A stretch of 64,000 nt of DNA, taken from contig NZ_JBGEDP010000003.1 of NCBI RefSeq assembly GCF_041206865.1, positions 1 through 64,000 on the forward strand. The letters are read 5' to 3'. This DNA comes from Mycobacterium sp. HUMS_12744610 (GTDB lineage: Bacteria > Actinomycetota > Actinomycetes > Mycobacteriales > Mycobacteriaceae). Of the stretch, positions 15,542 through 24,040 are shown piece by piece; within the stretch, counting starts at the first letter, position 1, and every line of letters begins with the position of its first letter. The position numbers and the translations under genes are program-made. The notes below the pieces were generated by a model. That model had not been told where the DNA came from, made no database searches, and saw only the letters and a program-made list of their open reading frames with translations.

Positions 15542-15985
15542 TCAGAAGGCACGGTGAATCCCTTCGGCGTGCGCACAGACCCGTGATTTCGCGCATGACC
15601 GGGCGCGGCGTTCGGCGAAGTCGTACCGCCAATTCAAGATCCACTCGCGGCGCCAGCCCAGGACCGCGCGCAGACGCTCGAGATGATCCTTTGTGAGGTC
15701 AGCTAGCGCCCCAGACGGATTGTGTGCCGCCACCACGATGTCGCCGTACAACAGTGGCACGCTGGACGCACCGTACCGCGTGCTCGCCAGCAAGAGCAGG
15801 TCGGTGGCGAATATGTTCAGCCGTTGCGTGGTAATGAGTGACGGACTGAACCAAAAATCCAAATCATCATGCGCACTGAGGCTTTCGATGTGCCGTTGGC
15901 GCAGTACCTCGGCAATATCGTGCGTGCCGCCGATGGCGATGTCGTGAGCTGTCCGGTTAGTCGTGATGTGAGCTGCTCGGTACAT
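15542..15985 (-). CDS. Hypothetical protein, phage/plasmid type
   Basis: A 147-residue protein from ATG 15985 (MYRAAHITTNRTAHD), preceded by gaggag. Contains HDLDFWFSP-like and LLLLASTRYGASSVPLLYGDIVVAAHNPSG segments, then an Arg-rich C-terminus. Similar small proteins opening with MYRAAHI occur in mycobacteriophages and plasmids, as I recall, without known function. The longer frame to 16171 overlaps the next gene in another phase and is not used. Confidence 0.5.
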   Translation of the reverse strand: MYRAAHITTNRTAHDIAIGGTHDIAEVLRQRHIESLSAHDDLDFWFSPSLITTQRLNIFATDLLLLASTRYGASSVPLLYGDIVVAAHNPSGALADLTKDHLERLRAVLGWRREWILNWRYDFAERRARSCAKSRVCAHAEGIHRAF

Positions 15986-15990
15986 CGTTG

Positions 15991-16380
15991 CTACTCCTCG
16001 ATGTGGCTGTGTCGTGAGACCAACGCGGCCGACTCGCCGCGGACCCGTTGGTAAGCAGCGCCTGTTGCCGTGACAGGCGGAGACGGTGGGTCGCTGCTGA
16101 CGATGGTGATGTGTTCGCCGGGGAACCATGCCTCGATGTCGCGGACACGGCATCCGCCCGACCCGATGCATGCCGCTGCGGCGTCGACGCCGGCGGCAGC
16201 CGACTGCACCGCAACCACGCTGCCTCGGCCAGGGCGACGAACGGCGGAGACTACACGGATAGAACCGTTGGCCACGTCATGAATGCGGCGCGCGAAAAGG
16301 TCTTCGAACAGATCGCGGTCGCTGTCACCGCTATCGGGCCGCCGCAGGATAGGACCGCACACCTCGTTGAGTGCGGTCAT
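15991..16380 (-). CDS. Stand-alone NusA-like KH-domain protein
   Basis: A 129-residue protein. The stretch LFARRIHDVANGSIRVVSAVRRPGRGSVVAVQS then GVDAAAACIGSGGCRVRDI then FPGEHITIV follows the chromosomal NusA region where S1 ends and KH1 begins (compare EVPEIADGSVEI, GHRSKIAVRS, GACIGPMGQRVR and GEKIDI). The NusA N-terminal domain that contacts RNA polymerase is absent. It probably binds RNA through the KH fold. A role in antitermination or in regulating the structured leaders of this plasmid is inference. Overlaps the gene upstream (ATGA). Confidence 0.65.
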   Translation of the reverse strand: MTALNEVCGPILRRPDSGDSDRDLFEDLFARRIHDVANGSIRVVSAVRRPGRGSVVAVQSAAAGVDAAAACIGSGGCRVRDIEAWFPGEHITIVSSDPPSPPVTATGAAYQRVRGESAALVSRHSHIEE

Positions 16381-16628
16381 GCTGAGACCGCAACCAGTTC
16401 GGCGCCGTCGCTGAACAGTTCAGGCCAGCTACCGGCCCGAACTGTCCAACCGTCAGCCACATACCGTTTGCGGATCGCGGCGTTGCGGCCGATGAGCTTC
16501 CACACCGCCGTGATGTCGGTGGCGATCGCCTGGCTGTACCAGGCGTACGCGGCTCCCGTGGGGTCGATGACGAGCCAGCCCGGCGTCAATACCGCCGTCG
16601 AGCGGGAGGCGAGAGCGGACTTAGGCAT
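16377..16628 (-). CDS. Small hypothetical protein
   Basis: An 83-residue protein (MPKSALASRSTAVLTPGWLVIDPTGAAYAWYSQAIATDITAVWKLIGRNAAI...). Trp/Tyr-rich with one short hydrophobic stretch; no clear membrane segment or motif. Overlaps the NusA-like gene by four bases (ATGA), so it belongs to the same transcript. Confidence 0.5.
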   Translation of the reverse strand: MPKSALASRSTAVLTPGWLVIDPTGAAYAWYSQAIATDITAVWKLIGRNAAIRKRYVADGWTVRAGSWPELFSDGAELVAVSA

Positions 16629-16671
16629 AAGAGTCCCTTTCTGAGTCAGGTTGCTTGACAGTCTGTTTCAG

Positions 16672-17235
16672 CTAGCGATGACAATGTCGACGATGTTGCG
16701 GGCCTGCTGACACAGTCGGTCTTTGAATGACTGAACCCGATGCCGGCCAGTAGGGCGGCGGGGGGTCGTTGGTCTCGACCCATGCGGTCGCGACGGCGAC
16801 GTCGTCGCCGACATGTTCACGAAGATGGTCAGCGAGACGGATTCGCCGCTGCGCGGCGATGTGAACGTGTCCCAGGCACGGCGCATCGATAACGACAGGA
16901 CACCGCTTGGCGGTGCGAAACCCCGTGGCCAAAAGGGCCGAGAACGCCTGAAGGGGAAACGTGGTGCGCCTCTGAGCGCCACTGGCGTCGATCTCGACTA
17001 CTTCTGCAAGCCGCGAGGGGGCATGCCGATCGGGCATCGAGGCGTAGGTGTCGGTGTCGAGCACGACAGCGTCGGCGATCTCCGCTAGTCGCGTTGCGAG
17101 CGCGGTCTTCGCGCAGCTGGGATAACCGCAAATGACGACCGCGCACAGGAAGTTGCGATCAACGACGAACTCGCCCAGGCGGACCAGCCCATCTGTCACG
17201 ACCGGTGCCGGGTACGGGTCACCAAATGTGTTCAT
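16672..17235 (-). CDS. P-loop kinase-like ATPase
   Basis: A 187-residue protein from ATG 17235 (MNTFGDPYPAPVVTDGLV). It has a P-loop GYPSCAKTALATRLA at residues ~37-51, followed by DAVVLDTDTYASM, like small-molecule or polynucleotide kinases, and CPVVIDAPCLG further on. The Gly-x4-Gly-Lys form is altered to GYPSCAKT, keeping the key Lys and Thr. The substrate is not predictable. The frame is open far upstream but overlaps the next gene in a different phase. Confidence 0.55.
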   Translation of the reverse strand: MNTFGDPYPAPVVTDGLVRLGEFVVDRNFLCAVVICGYPSCAKTALATRLAEIADAVVLDTDTYASMPDRHAPSRLAEVVEIDASGAQRRTTFPLQAFSALLATGFRTAKRCPVVIDAPCLGHVHIAAQRRIRLADHLREHVGDDVAVATAWVETNDPPPPYWPASGSVIQRPTVSAGPQHRRHCHR

Positions 17236-17284
17236 AGCTTTCTCGGATAGGGCGCGCCGTATCGCGCTGATAGCGACGTGCACG

Positions 17285-17821
17285 TCAGCACCCTGTCTCC
17301 TCGCTTCCAGATGTGATGGCCGAATTCGTGTGTGCGCCTTCGGGACGAAGCTCGACGAGCCCACAAGGCTGCGCGGCGCGCACCGTGATCCGGTCGCCGT
17401 GCCAACGCCCGCACAGCGCAGCCCAGCCATCGGGCAGCACGCGGGGCAGGTGGGAGGCGGCCAGCACAGGCAGCGGGCAACCGTCCCACTGTGCGGCGAC
17501 AAAGAATTCGTCCTTGTCGACGTTGACGACGACCGGGTACGACATCGTCGAGTCGGCAATCCCTTCGGGGATCGTCGATGTCGCGTCGTAGCCCGGGCCG
17601 AGGCGCTGACGCCAGTGGTCAGTCAGGGTGTAGTAGAACGGTGTGTCATCGGCGACCCACCACACCCGCCGCGGTGCCTCCTGGATGAGAGCGAGCACGG
17701 CTCGCGTCCGGAGGTCAGTGACGTCGAGCTGCCACGACAGGTAGAAGCCCTCAGCGTCGGGGTCGATGATCGGGTACGGGCCCTCATCGAGCTCCACGAC
17801 CGGCTCGTAGTACGTGCCCAT
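17285..17821 (-). CDS. Hypothetical protein
   Basis: A 178-residue acidic protein from ATG 17821 (MGTYYEPVVELDEGPYPIIDPDAEGFYLSWQLDVTDLRTR), with a gggtggggg stretch upstream. Rich in Trp/Tyr and beta-type sequence (VWWVADDTPFYYTLTDHW), with GYDATSTIPEGIADS and a C-terminal GDRITVRAAQPCGLVELRPEGAH. No family recognised. It lies between the SNF2 helicase and the P-loop kinase gene on the same strand. Confidence 0.5.
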   Translation of the reverse strand: MGTYYEPVVELDEGPYPIIDPDAEGFYLSWQLDVTDLRTRAVLALIQEAPRRVWWVADDTPFYYTLTDHWRQRLGPGYDATSTIPEGIADSTMSYPVVVNVDKDEFFVAAQWDGCPLPVLAASHLPRVLPDGWAALCGRWHGDRITVRAAQPCGLVELRPEGAHTNSAITSGSEETGC

Positions 17822-17882
17822 CACATCACCCCCACCCACAGGGAGCAGACATTGGAAACCGTTGCTGCATAGGGGTGATCGG

Positions 17883-19628
17883 TCATGCGGACCTCCGCTG
17901 CGAAGACTGCTCGTCGATACTGGCCAGGTAGTTGGCGGCGATGCGCTTGATTTGGTCGTAGCGTTCGACGTGTGGCTCGAGCTGGCCTTGACGCGAATCC
18001 GCGTCAAGGGGGACAGGATCGAGGATCCCGTCGGCCTGCATCTGCTTGAGGTCAAGAGTTTCCACCATGATGGGGTCGGACCCGGAGTCGGTGACACAGA
18101 AGTAGGCCATCGTCGGGACCGTCTGACCGGGCCGGTGTAGCCGCCCCATGGCTTGCTTGTGCGGGCCCGGGGACCAGTCGAGCTCACCGAACACCAGCGT
18201 GGACGCAACTTGCTGCAGTCCATCCACGCCGGCCCCGGAGCGCACCGACATGATCAGAACCCGGCAAGAACCGTTCTTGAAAGCCGCGATGCTGCGCGCC
18301 TTTTGGGTGTTGGTCTGCTCCCCCGTGTACAGCATCGGCTCGTAGTCGGCCAACTGTTCCATCCAGATCCGGTGGCACGCGTGATGCCAACCCAGAAGGA
18401 TGACGCGCTGCTGGCTTTGCAGCACCATCTTGACGAAGTCGGCAACGAACGGGGCCTTGGCGATTCCAGTCTGCTGGCGCATCAGCCAGTCGAACTGCCC
18501 GGCCGCGCTCCACCGCTCACGCGGATTGGCCGACTGATCGAGGATCAACCGCGCCAACTCGACCGCATTGCCCTCAATTTCGGCTAGCACCTTCGGGTCT
18601 GAGGGAACGGGTTGCTCGATCGGATACAGCGGAGGAAGCTCGATACCGATCTCTTCCAGGCTGCGCCGCAACAGTAACCCGTGAGCTTTCAGGTACGAGT
18701 TCAGCGCCGCAGGATCAGCGACCATCGACTTGATATGCAGGCTGGAGGTGTTGCACCACTCGCGGGCGAACTCGTCCCGGGACCCCAACACACCAGGCCG
18801 TAGCGCGTCGATGACGTTGTAGATCTCCGATCCGCCGTAATTGAAGACCGGGGTGTTGGTGATGCCGATACGGAACCGCGCCGCCGACGCCACGCTCATC
18901 GCAGCCTTGTACCGGTTAGAATCGCAACGGCGAAGTTCCTGGGTCTCGTCGAAAATCACTGTTCGCACAAGACCTTTCAACCTGTATTGCCACTTGTCGA
19001 GCTTGGCGTAATTCATCACGATCAGATCAGCTACCCGGCCCCGCACCTTCAACGAGTGCAGCTCACCGGTTCGCACCTCGATCGAGGTCAGCATCGGGTA
19101 GAACTCAGCCAGCTCATCTCGCCACTGCTGACCCATAACGCCGGTCAACGTCACCACCAGCGCCGGCCGCGCTTCGGGCTGCTCCAACAACGCCAGCGAA
19201 GTGACCGTCTTACCCGCGCCCAAAGCGTCGGCGACAAGCACCCCGCCCGACGTCCACACCAGATCCCGGGCGATCCGCTGAGAAGGACGCAACGGCTTAG
19301 TCGACTGCACCCAGCCCGGCCCCTCCCCCACACTGAGAGTTTCGCCGGACATCAACCGCGCTACCGCCGCCTCACTGCGCCGGTGCGCCGCGGCCATTTC
19401 CTGCAGCCGCCGGCGATCCTGCACCGAGGCGCGCATCGGGTGGCGTCCAACGATCATCTCCAGATCGCGGGCGACCTCATCGGTGCCGGTGACGGTGACC
19501 GTGCCGCGGCAGGTGGTGTCGACCCGCGGGAACCACCGCTTGATCCGCATCATCACATCGGGGGTGGCCTCTATTTCCCAAACGCCCTCTGGCAGCCACC
19601 GGTACTGACCCGCTACCCGCGCGCTCAT
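17883..19628 (-). CDS. SNF2-family DNA helicase/translocase
   Basis: A 581-residue SF2 ATPase. Walker A is LVADALGAGKTVTSLALLE, the DExx box is VIFDETQELRR, motif III is GITNTPVFN, and motif VI is QAMGRLHRPGQTVP. This fits a minimal SNF2 translocase core with ~100 unrecognised N-terminal residues. Its start overlaps the stop of a PD-(D/E)XK nuclease gene (ATGA), suggesting a helicase-nuclease pair acting on DNA. Such pairs occur in recombination and in defence systems. Confidence 0.8.
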   Translation of the reverse strand: MSARVAGQYRWLPEGVWEIEATPDVMMRIKRWFPRVDTTCRGTVTVTGTDEVARDLEMIVGRHPMRASVQDRRRLQEMAAAHRRSEAAVARLMSGETLSVGEGPGWVQSTKPLRPSQRIARDLVWTSGGVLVADALGAGKTVTSLALLEQPEARPALVVTLTGVMGQQWRDELAEFYPMLTSIEVRTGELHSLKVRGRVADLIVMNYAKLDKWQYRLKGLVRTVIFDETQELRRCDSNRYKAAMSVASAARFRIGITNTPVFNYGGSEIYNVIDALRPGVLGSRDEFAREWCNTSSLHIKSMVADPAALNSYLKAHGLLLRRSLEEIGIELPPLYPIEQPVPSDPKVLAEIEGNAVELARLILDQSANPRERWSAAGQFDWLMRQQTGIAKAPFVADFVKMVLQSQQRVILLGWHHACHRIWMEQLADYEPMLYTGEQTNTQKARSIAAFKNGSCRVLIMSVRSGAGVDGLQQVASTLVFGELDWSPGPHKQAMGRLHRPGQTVPTMAYFCVTDSGSDPIMVETLDLKQMQADGILDPVPLDADSRQGQLEPHVERYDQIKRIAANYLASIDEQSSQRRSA

Positions 19629-20035
19629 CGCAGCCCCGCCCCCGACAGCCCGACGACACGCACCGCAACCCCGTGGATCATCGACGGGATCCGTGACAGT
19701 GTCGAAAACCGTGGTGAGGCAACAACGATCGCCGCAACGCGCTCATGTGCGGCGTAACGCCCTAACTGCCAGAGCACCTCAGATCCCGATGCCCGCATTT
19801 TGACTTCGATCACCACTCGGCCATCGACGAGAAAGTCCGGGCGGTCTTGCGCCGATAACCGGCACTCGCGCACAACCTCATACCGTGTGGCGGCCCGCAG
19901 GACCTGTTCCACCCCGTCCTGGATCTGGGTTTCCCGTTGCCCGCGAATGATGTGTGACCGCAGCACCCCGACCAGGTCCTCGGCCACCCCGACCGCCGAG
20001 CCGCCCACGCGTGCCATATCGCCGGCGAGCATCAT
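19625..20035 (-). CDS. PD-(D/E)XK nuclease paired with the SNF2 protein
   Basis: A 136-residue protein starting MMLAGDMARVGG at 20035, in ATGA overlap with the membrane-protein gene. The core RECRLSAQDRPDFLVDGRVVIEVKMRASGSEVLWQLGRYA has D in RPDFLV and E-V-K in VIEVK, the metal-binding and catalytic residues of the restriction-endonuclease-like fold, followed by QLGRY. Its four-base overlap with the SNF2 gene argues for a joint function. A longer start (20116) would run deep into the neighbouring gene. Confidence 0.7.
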   Translation of the reverse strand: MMLAGDMARVGGSAVGVAEDLVGVLRSHIIRGQRETQIQDGVEQVLRAATRYEVVRECRLSAQDRPDFLVDGRVVIEVKMRASGSEVLWQLGRYAAHERVAAIVVASPRFSTLSRIPSMIHGVAVRVVGLSGAGLR

Positions 20036-20319
20036 CGGTTCCTGCGTGACCACACCGTCACCGCCCACCGAAGATTGGCATCGGTCAATGACTCGGCGAC
20101 GTAACGCTGCAACCACGCCTCACGGCGGGCCACAAGAGCGCGGGTGCGGGTCCGCCGCCGCCTCCAGATCCACACCGCACCAACTACCAGTAGCCAAGCA
20201 CAACTGGCATGCCATTCCAGGCACAGCCGCACCAGCAGTACGACGCCCAGCGTGAACACCATCAGACGCAACAGACCCAGAACCGGGCCCACACTATGAG
20301 GGCCGTCATGGTGAAACAT
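20032..20319 (-). CDS. Small membrane protein
   Basis: A 95-residue protein from ATG 20319 with ggagg upstream. Two adjoining hydrophobic segments (GLLRLMVFTLGVVLLVRL and ASCAWLLVVGAVWIW) form a transmembrane hairpin, then an Arg-rich cytoplasmic tail (RRRRTRTRALVARREAWLQRYVAESL). Translationally coupled on both sides (14-base overlap with the DUF1643 gene, ATGA with the nuclease gene). Partner or anchor of the nuclease-helicase pair is possible. Confidence 0.55.
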   Translation of the reverse strand: MFHHDGPHSVGPVLGLLRLMVFTLGVVLLVRLCLEWHASCAWLLVVGAVWIWRRRRTRTRALVARREAWLQRYVAESLTDANLRWAVTVWSRRNR

Positions 20320-20911
20320 AGTGGCCTCCAACCCCATAATCAGGTTCGACGCATGACGCGACCAGGTCCGGCCACCGAGGATCGACATCGACGAAATCGG
20401 TGTGCGCCCCACCGCTGAGGCACTGCAATAGGGTGTTGTGATTCACCTCCAACAGGTGGTGCGGTTGGCCACCGGCCGTCCACTGCCACACCGCCAACTG
20501 CCCTCCCGTGCTGCACACCGTGCGCCACAGCCGGGCTGCCACAGCGCGGGCCCGCACCGGATCGGCGCCCTCGCCCCACGCCAACACGATCAGGTCGTGC
20601 TCGTCGGCGGCACGCTGCACATACATGTCGTTTAGCGCGCCGACCGGATCGTCGATCGTGGCAGGATCTTTCGGATCGAAGCCGATACCGGCATACAAGT
20701 TGACGAGTGTGAATCCGCCGTGACCACTGGCCTCAACCAAGCCCAGCAGATGCCGAACCGTCGCATCATTTCGATACACCCCGGCGGTCGACGGCGCGAG
20801 CCCCACCACAGCCAGCATCGGCAGCCGTGGCTTCGGGCAACGAGTCAACTGGTACCGATAACGGCCGTCATCGGAGAACACCGCGTGTGACGCGCTCTTG
20901 AGATGCCCTAG

Positions 20912-22788
20912 CGGGAGTTTCCGGCCTTCGTTGATCGACGGCCTGATTTGCCCTGGTGGGGTTGGGTTTTTGGCAGGGTTGGTGTATTACCCAAGTCGTT
21001 GTGTTGGGCGTTGTTGGTCAGCGGGTGGGTGCGTATTGGTGGATTGCGAACAGGTCGGCGAGTCGCTGTTGGGTGGGGCTGGTGTCGGTGAGCATGCGCT
21101 GCACGCGGGGCCGTCCCTTGCTGCCGTCGTGGTAAATCAACACGGTCTCTTGGATGCCGGAGAGTTCGTCGAGTAGTTCGCGTACCGACAGGTGCAGCCC
21201 GGCGTGCTCGGTCTGGCGGCGCATCAGGTGGGCGACGGCCAGGGCGAGCACGCAGTAGAACACGTGCACCCGGATCTTGGAGTCGGTCCAGTGGTGCATC
21301 GGGCTGAACGAGACTACGTGGGGGTCTTTGAGTTGGCGGAACCCGAATTCGGCGTCGGATTGCGATCGGTAGGCGGCCACCACGTCGGGTACCGGCCAGT
21401 CGCGGTTGGTGAATAGGATGCGCTTGCCGAACAGCCGTTCTTGCAGGCGCTTTCGGGCCTTGGTGTCGGTGCGCCAGGACAGCCTCAATTGGGCGGGCGT
21501 GTCGCCGGTGAGGGTGGTGGTGATGATGTCGGCGACCCAGCGGGGTTTGAGGATCGCGGTGATCTCGGCCTGGACCTGGTCGCGGTCGCGGCGGGTGCGG
21601 CCGCGCGCGAGGCGGGCGGCCAGCTCGGCCAGGCGGCGCCGGGCCTTGGCCAGGGTCTGGTCCAGGCCGCGGGATTGTTTGGCCGCCAGGTTCGCCGAGT
21701 GGGTGAGTACCGCTCGGCGGGTGACGCCGAGCGCGGTGACGGTGGTGTCGACATAGCTCAGCTCGGGGTAGCGGTCGTCGTCCACGGGCCGGTAGTCCCG
21801 GGTCGGGATCTGCAGCAGTTCGGGGTGATCGCTGGGCGGCAGCGAACCGACGAACCCGATCCGGTGCGCCTCCACTACCGCATGGTTGTCGCTGCTGTTT
21901 TGCCCGGCGTCATAGACCACGGTCAGCGACTCCACGTGCTCGACCAGGTCCCGGTAGCGGGTGAGCAGTTCGTCGACGACGGTGCTGAACTGGGTGACAT
22001 CGGGCCGGTCCCCGGGATAGGGGTGGCTGATCACGGGCACCCCGCCGTCGCGGGTGACGACCAGGGCCAGCCCGACCAACCGCAGATCGGTGCGTTTCTG
22101 CTTGGCCTTGCCCCGCTGCGCGATCGGCGCGCGGTCGTTGCCGGTGTCGATGAAGGTGGCGAAGTTGGTCATGTCCAACGCCAGCCCGGTCAAATCCAGC
22201 CCGAACTCGGTCACCATCCGCCGTCCCAGCCGGGTCTCGATCTCACGCAGTTCGGTCTGGCCGAGGCGGTCCATCGCGTCCCAGAACCGGCGATGATCCA
22301 GCGCGGCCCGGTCCAGCTTCACCCACCGTGACCCGGCCGTGGTGGCCCACCAGTCGGCGAAGCCACGCTTGGAACATGGGTCGACAATCCGGTTCGCGCA
22401 CGCCAGGGCCACATAGGTGCCCACCGGTGCGGCCGCGTTCGCGTACCGGGGCGCCACGTCGTTGACGATGCCGGCCACATCCAGCCGGGCCAGCATCGAC
22501 CACACCGCAGCCAGATCCCCGAACTGCTTGTGCTGGCTACGGATCGGCTGCCCGGCCGGCGTCGCCGACAGCTTCGCCATCACCTCCTCCGCGCTGCCCA
22601 AATACTGCTGCGAAACGATGCGCGGCTTACCTTGCACGCGGGCCGATTCCACCAGGTAGTAATAGGTCTGCTTGCCGCGCCGCTTACCCACGATCGACGC
22701 CATATATGGGTAATACACTCCAGCCCCACAAACATCAAGCACCACAACGCAAGACACGCCGATCAGCTACAAAGGCTGGAAACTCCCG
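20912..22788 (-). mobile_element. IS1634-type insertion sequence with CTAG duplication
   Basis: Inverted ends start CGGGAGTTTCC on both sides (left 20912, right ending 22788), with further matches (GCCTT, TGATCG) inside. The flanks are the direct repeat CTAG (20908-20911 and 22789-22792). The element is 1877 bp with one transposase gene. The target gene can be rebuilt exactly in frame after removing the element, which fixes the ends. Confidence 0.85.
21018..22703 (-). CDS. IS1634-family (IS4-type DDE) transposase
   Basis: A 561-residue protein from ATG 22703 (MASIVGKRRGKQTYYYLVESARVQGKPRI). The DDE core is seen as D in LDMTNFATFI, D in VVYDAGQNSSDN, and the Y-(2)-R...E signature in AYRSQSDAEFGFRQLKDP. 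Similar to the IS1549-type transposases of mycobacteria. The frame is undamaged, so the copy may be active. The longer start at 22757 lies inside the IS end and is unlikely. Confidence 0.88.
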   Translation of the reverse strand: MASIVGKRRGKQTYYYLVESARVQGKPRIVSQQYLGSAEEVMAKLSATPAGQPIRSQHKQFGDLAAVWSMLARLDVAGIVNDVAPRYANAAAPVGTYVALACANRIVDPCSKRGFADWWATTAGSRWVKLDRAALDHRRFWDAMDRLGQTELREIETRLGRRMVTEFGLDLTGLALDMTNFATFIDTGNDRAPIAQRGKAKQKRTDLRLVGLALVVTRDGGVPVISHPYPGDRPDVTQFSTVVDELLTRYRDLVEHVESLTVVYDAGQNSSDNHAVVEAHRIGFVGSLPPSDHPELLQIPTRDYRPVDDDRYPELSYVDTTVTALGVTRRAVLTHSANLAAKQSRGLDQTLAKARRRLAELAARLARGRTRRDRDQVQAEITAILKPRWVADIITTTLTGDTPAQLRLSWRTDTKARKRLQERLFGKRILFTNRDWPVPDVVAAYRSQSDAEFGFRQLKDPHVVSFSPMHHWTDSKIRVHVFYCVLALAVAHLMRRQTEHAGLHLSVRELLDELSGIQETVLIYHDGSKGRPRVQRMLTDTSPTQQRLADLFAIHQYAPTR

Positions 22789-22812
22789 CTAGGTGCACGT
22801 TCAACGCAAGAG

Positions 22813-23400
22813 TCATCGCCGAACCCCACTGCCGGACCAACTACCGCGGCTCGTCCATCGCACATCACGGCCGTGCCCGGCCCCCCCAACGCGCCGGATC
22901 AGCCCTCGGCCGGCCAACACGCGCAGCTGCCGATATACCGTCTCGTGAGCCAGACCAGGAAATCCGTGATCGCCCAACCGGATACGAAGCTCGGATGTTG
23001 TGATGAATCGACCTGAGGACAACAACTCCCCCAAAACAACGCGAATAGCTTCGGTATCTTGATGACCGGCCCGCGGGGCCGTCGACTCACCGGCCCGCGC
23101 AGCATCTGCGGCCCGCACAGCCCGCCGCAGCAATGCCGCGTACGCGTCTTTAGTCATCGGCGGCGTCATCGCCGCGCCCAACTCACCCATAGACGAATCA
23201 GGCCGAGCCACACGTAATTCCAGCGCATTCAGCCACTGCTGACGACCACCGCCGGCCCGAAGGACTGCCAGAGCCTCGCGCGCCACATGGGCCTGCCGCC
23301 GCCCGGCCTCAGCCGCCCGGCGCGAATTAGCGCGGGCCCCAGCACCGGACAGCTCGGGATTATTTGCATATCCGCGCGGCCGGCGCGCACCAGCCATCAC
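22813..23400 (-). CDS. WhiA C-terminal-HTH-like regulator with winged helix
   Basis: A 195-residue protein. Residues ~10-95 (YANNPELSGAGARANSRRAAEAGRRQAH ... WLNALELRVARPDSSMGELGAAMTPPMTKDAYAALLRR) parallel the C-terminal DNA-binding part of WhiA (ALELRLEHPDASLSELGELLDPPLTK in chromosomal WhiA). Residues ~115-180 look like a Fur/MarR-type winged helix (AIRVVLGELLSSGRFITTSELRIRLGD ... ETVYRQLRVLAGRGLIRRV). The WhiA LAGLIDADG-like half is encoded separately at 24037-24708. Its stop overlapped the original DUF1643 start. Confidence 0.65.
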   Translation of the reverse strand: MMAGARRPRGYANNPELSGAGARANSRRAAEAGRRQAHVAREALAVLRAGGGRQQWLNALELRVARPDSSMGELGAAMTPPMTKDAYAALLRRAVRAADAARAGESTAPRAGHQDTEAIRVVLGELLSSGRFITTSELRIRLGDHGFPGLAHETVYRQLRVLAGRGLIRRVGGAGHGRDVRWTSRGSWSGSGVRR

Positions 23401-23648
23401 GCCGTCACCCCCACGCGGTCACCGATCCAGGCTGCCCGCCGAGCAGCCCCGGCGGCCGCCGCCGCCACAGGCCCACTGGCCGCATAGACGCTGTGGCAGT
23501 CCGTACACCGTGTCCGACCCGGCGAGTACCGAGTGACAAAGCAGTCGCGGCACAACCCCCGCCGGTACGCCGCGTCGCCATCCGCAGGTAGAGGCCCAAC
23601 CGCGGAAAGACTCGCCGCCACAACAGAGTCCACATGTTGTCTGGTCAT
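23397..23648 (-). CDS. Small zinc-ribbon protein
   Basis: An 83-residue protein from ATG 23648 (MTRQHVDSVVAASLSAVG), in ATGA overlap with the WhiB gene. LCRDCFVTRYSPGRTRCTDCHSVY is a CxxC-x11-CxxC zinc ribbon, followed by an Ala-rich helix. A nucleic-acid-binding or protein-contact role is inferred. The upstream-extended frame (to 23708) overlaps WhiB in another phase. Confidence 0.6.
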   Translation of the reverse strand: MTRQHVDSVVAASLSAVGPLPADGDAAYRRGLCRDCFVTRYSPGRTRCTDCHSVYAASGPVAAAAAGAARRAAWIGDRVGVTA

Positions 23649-24040
23649 GCTGCACGCGTCTTCCGGCGTAACATAGCCCGCCGCTCGGTCTCCGACAGAC
23701 CACCCCACACGCCTACGTCATGCTTGCCGGTCGTCAATCCGTAGGTGCGGCATTGACTCATCACCGGGCATTGCTCGCACAACTGCTTGGCCGCGGCGAT
23801 CCCCGCGGAATCCTCGCGGAACATCACGTCACCTTGGCCCGCACACGCACCCTGCCAGATGAAATCATCAAGCCTGATTGGCGTTTCCAACGTCGGGCAT
23901 GGCTGTGCCAAATAACGAGCGACACTGCGTTTCTCAACTTTGAGATGTTCAGCGATCGCATCAAGCGGAGTGCCCCGCCGCCGCATCGTATGCGCGATAT
24001 AACGCCGGCGAGCCGAATCTACCCGCATAGACCCGCTCAT
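23645..24040 (-). CDS. WhiB-family regulator with N-terminal HTH
   Basis: A 131-residue protein. The N-terminal ~45 residues (ARRRYIAHTMRRRGTPLDAIAEHLKVEKRSVARYL) form a helix-turn-helix not found in small chromosomal WhiB proteins. The WhiB domain follows, with four Cys for the Fe-S cluster (ACAG, LCEQCPVMSQCRTY), the G-W loop GVWGGLSETERRAMLRR and a basic tail. WhiB proteins usually bind the primary sigma factor and act with partners such as WhiA. Overlaps both neighbours by ATGA. Confidence 0.88.
   Translation of the reverse strand: MSGSMRVDSARRRYIAHTMRRRGTPLDAIAEHLKVEKRSVARYLAQPCPTLETPIRLDDFIWQGACAGQGDVMFREDSAGIAAAKQLCEQCPVMSQCRTYGLTTGKHDVGVWGGLSETERRAMLRRKTRAA

Larger units (their letters stand above)
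20306..22816 (-). pseudogene. DUF1643 protein gene, split by an IS1634-type element
   Basis: The 3' part (20306-20911) encodes SASHAVFSDDGRYRYQLTR ... MLAVVGLAPSTAGVYRNDATVRHLLGLVEASGHGGFTLVNLYA, typical of DUF1643. Its first codons lie on the other side of the insertion: ATG 22816 gives MTLALNVH. If the IS and one CTAG copy are removed the frame continues as MTLALNVHLGHLKSASHAVFSDDG, and the restored ATG overlaps the stop of the upstream gene in ATGA, as elsewhere in the array. A 191-residue protein could still be made from the codon at 20881. DUF1643 function is unknown. Confidence 0.8.
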
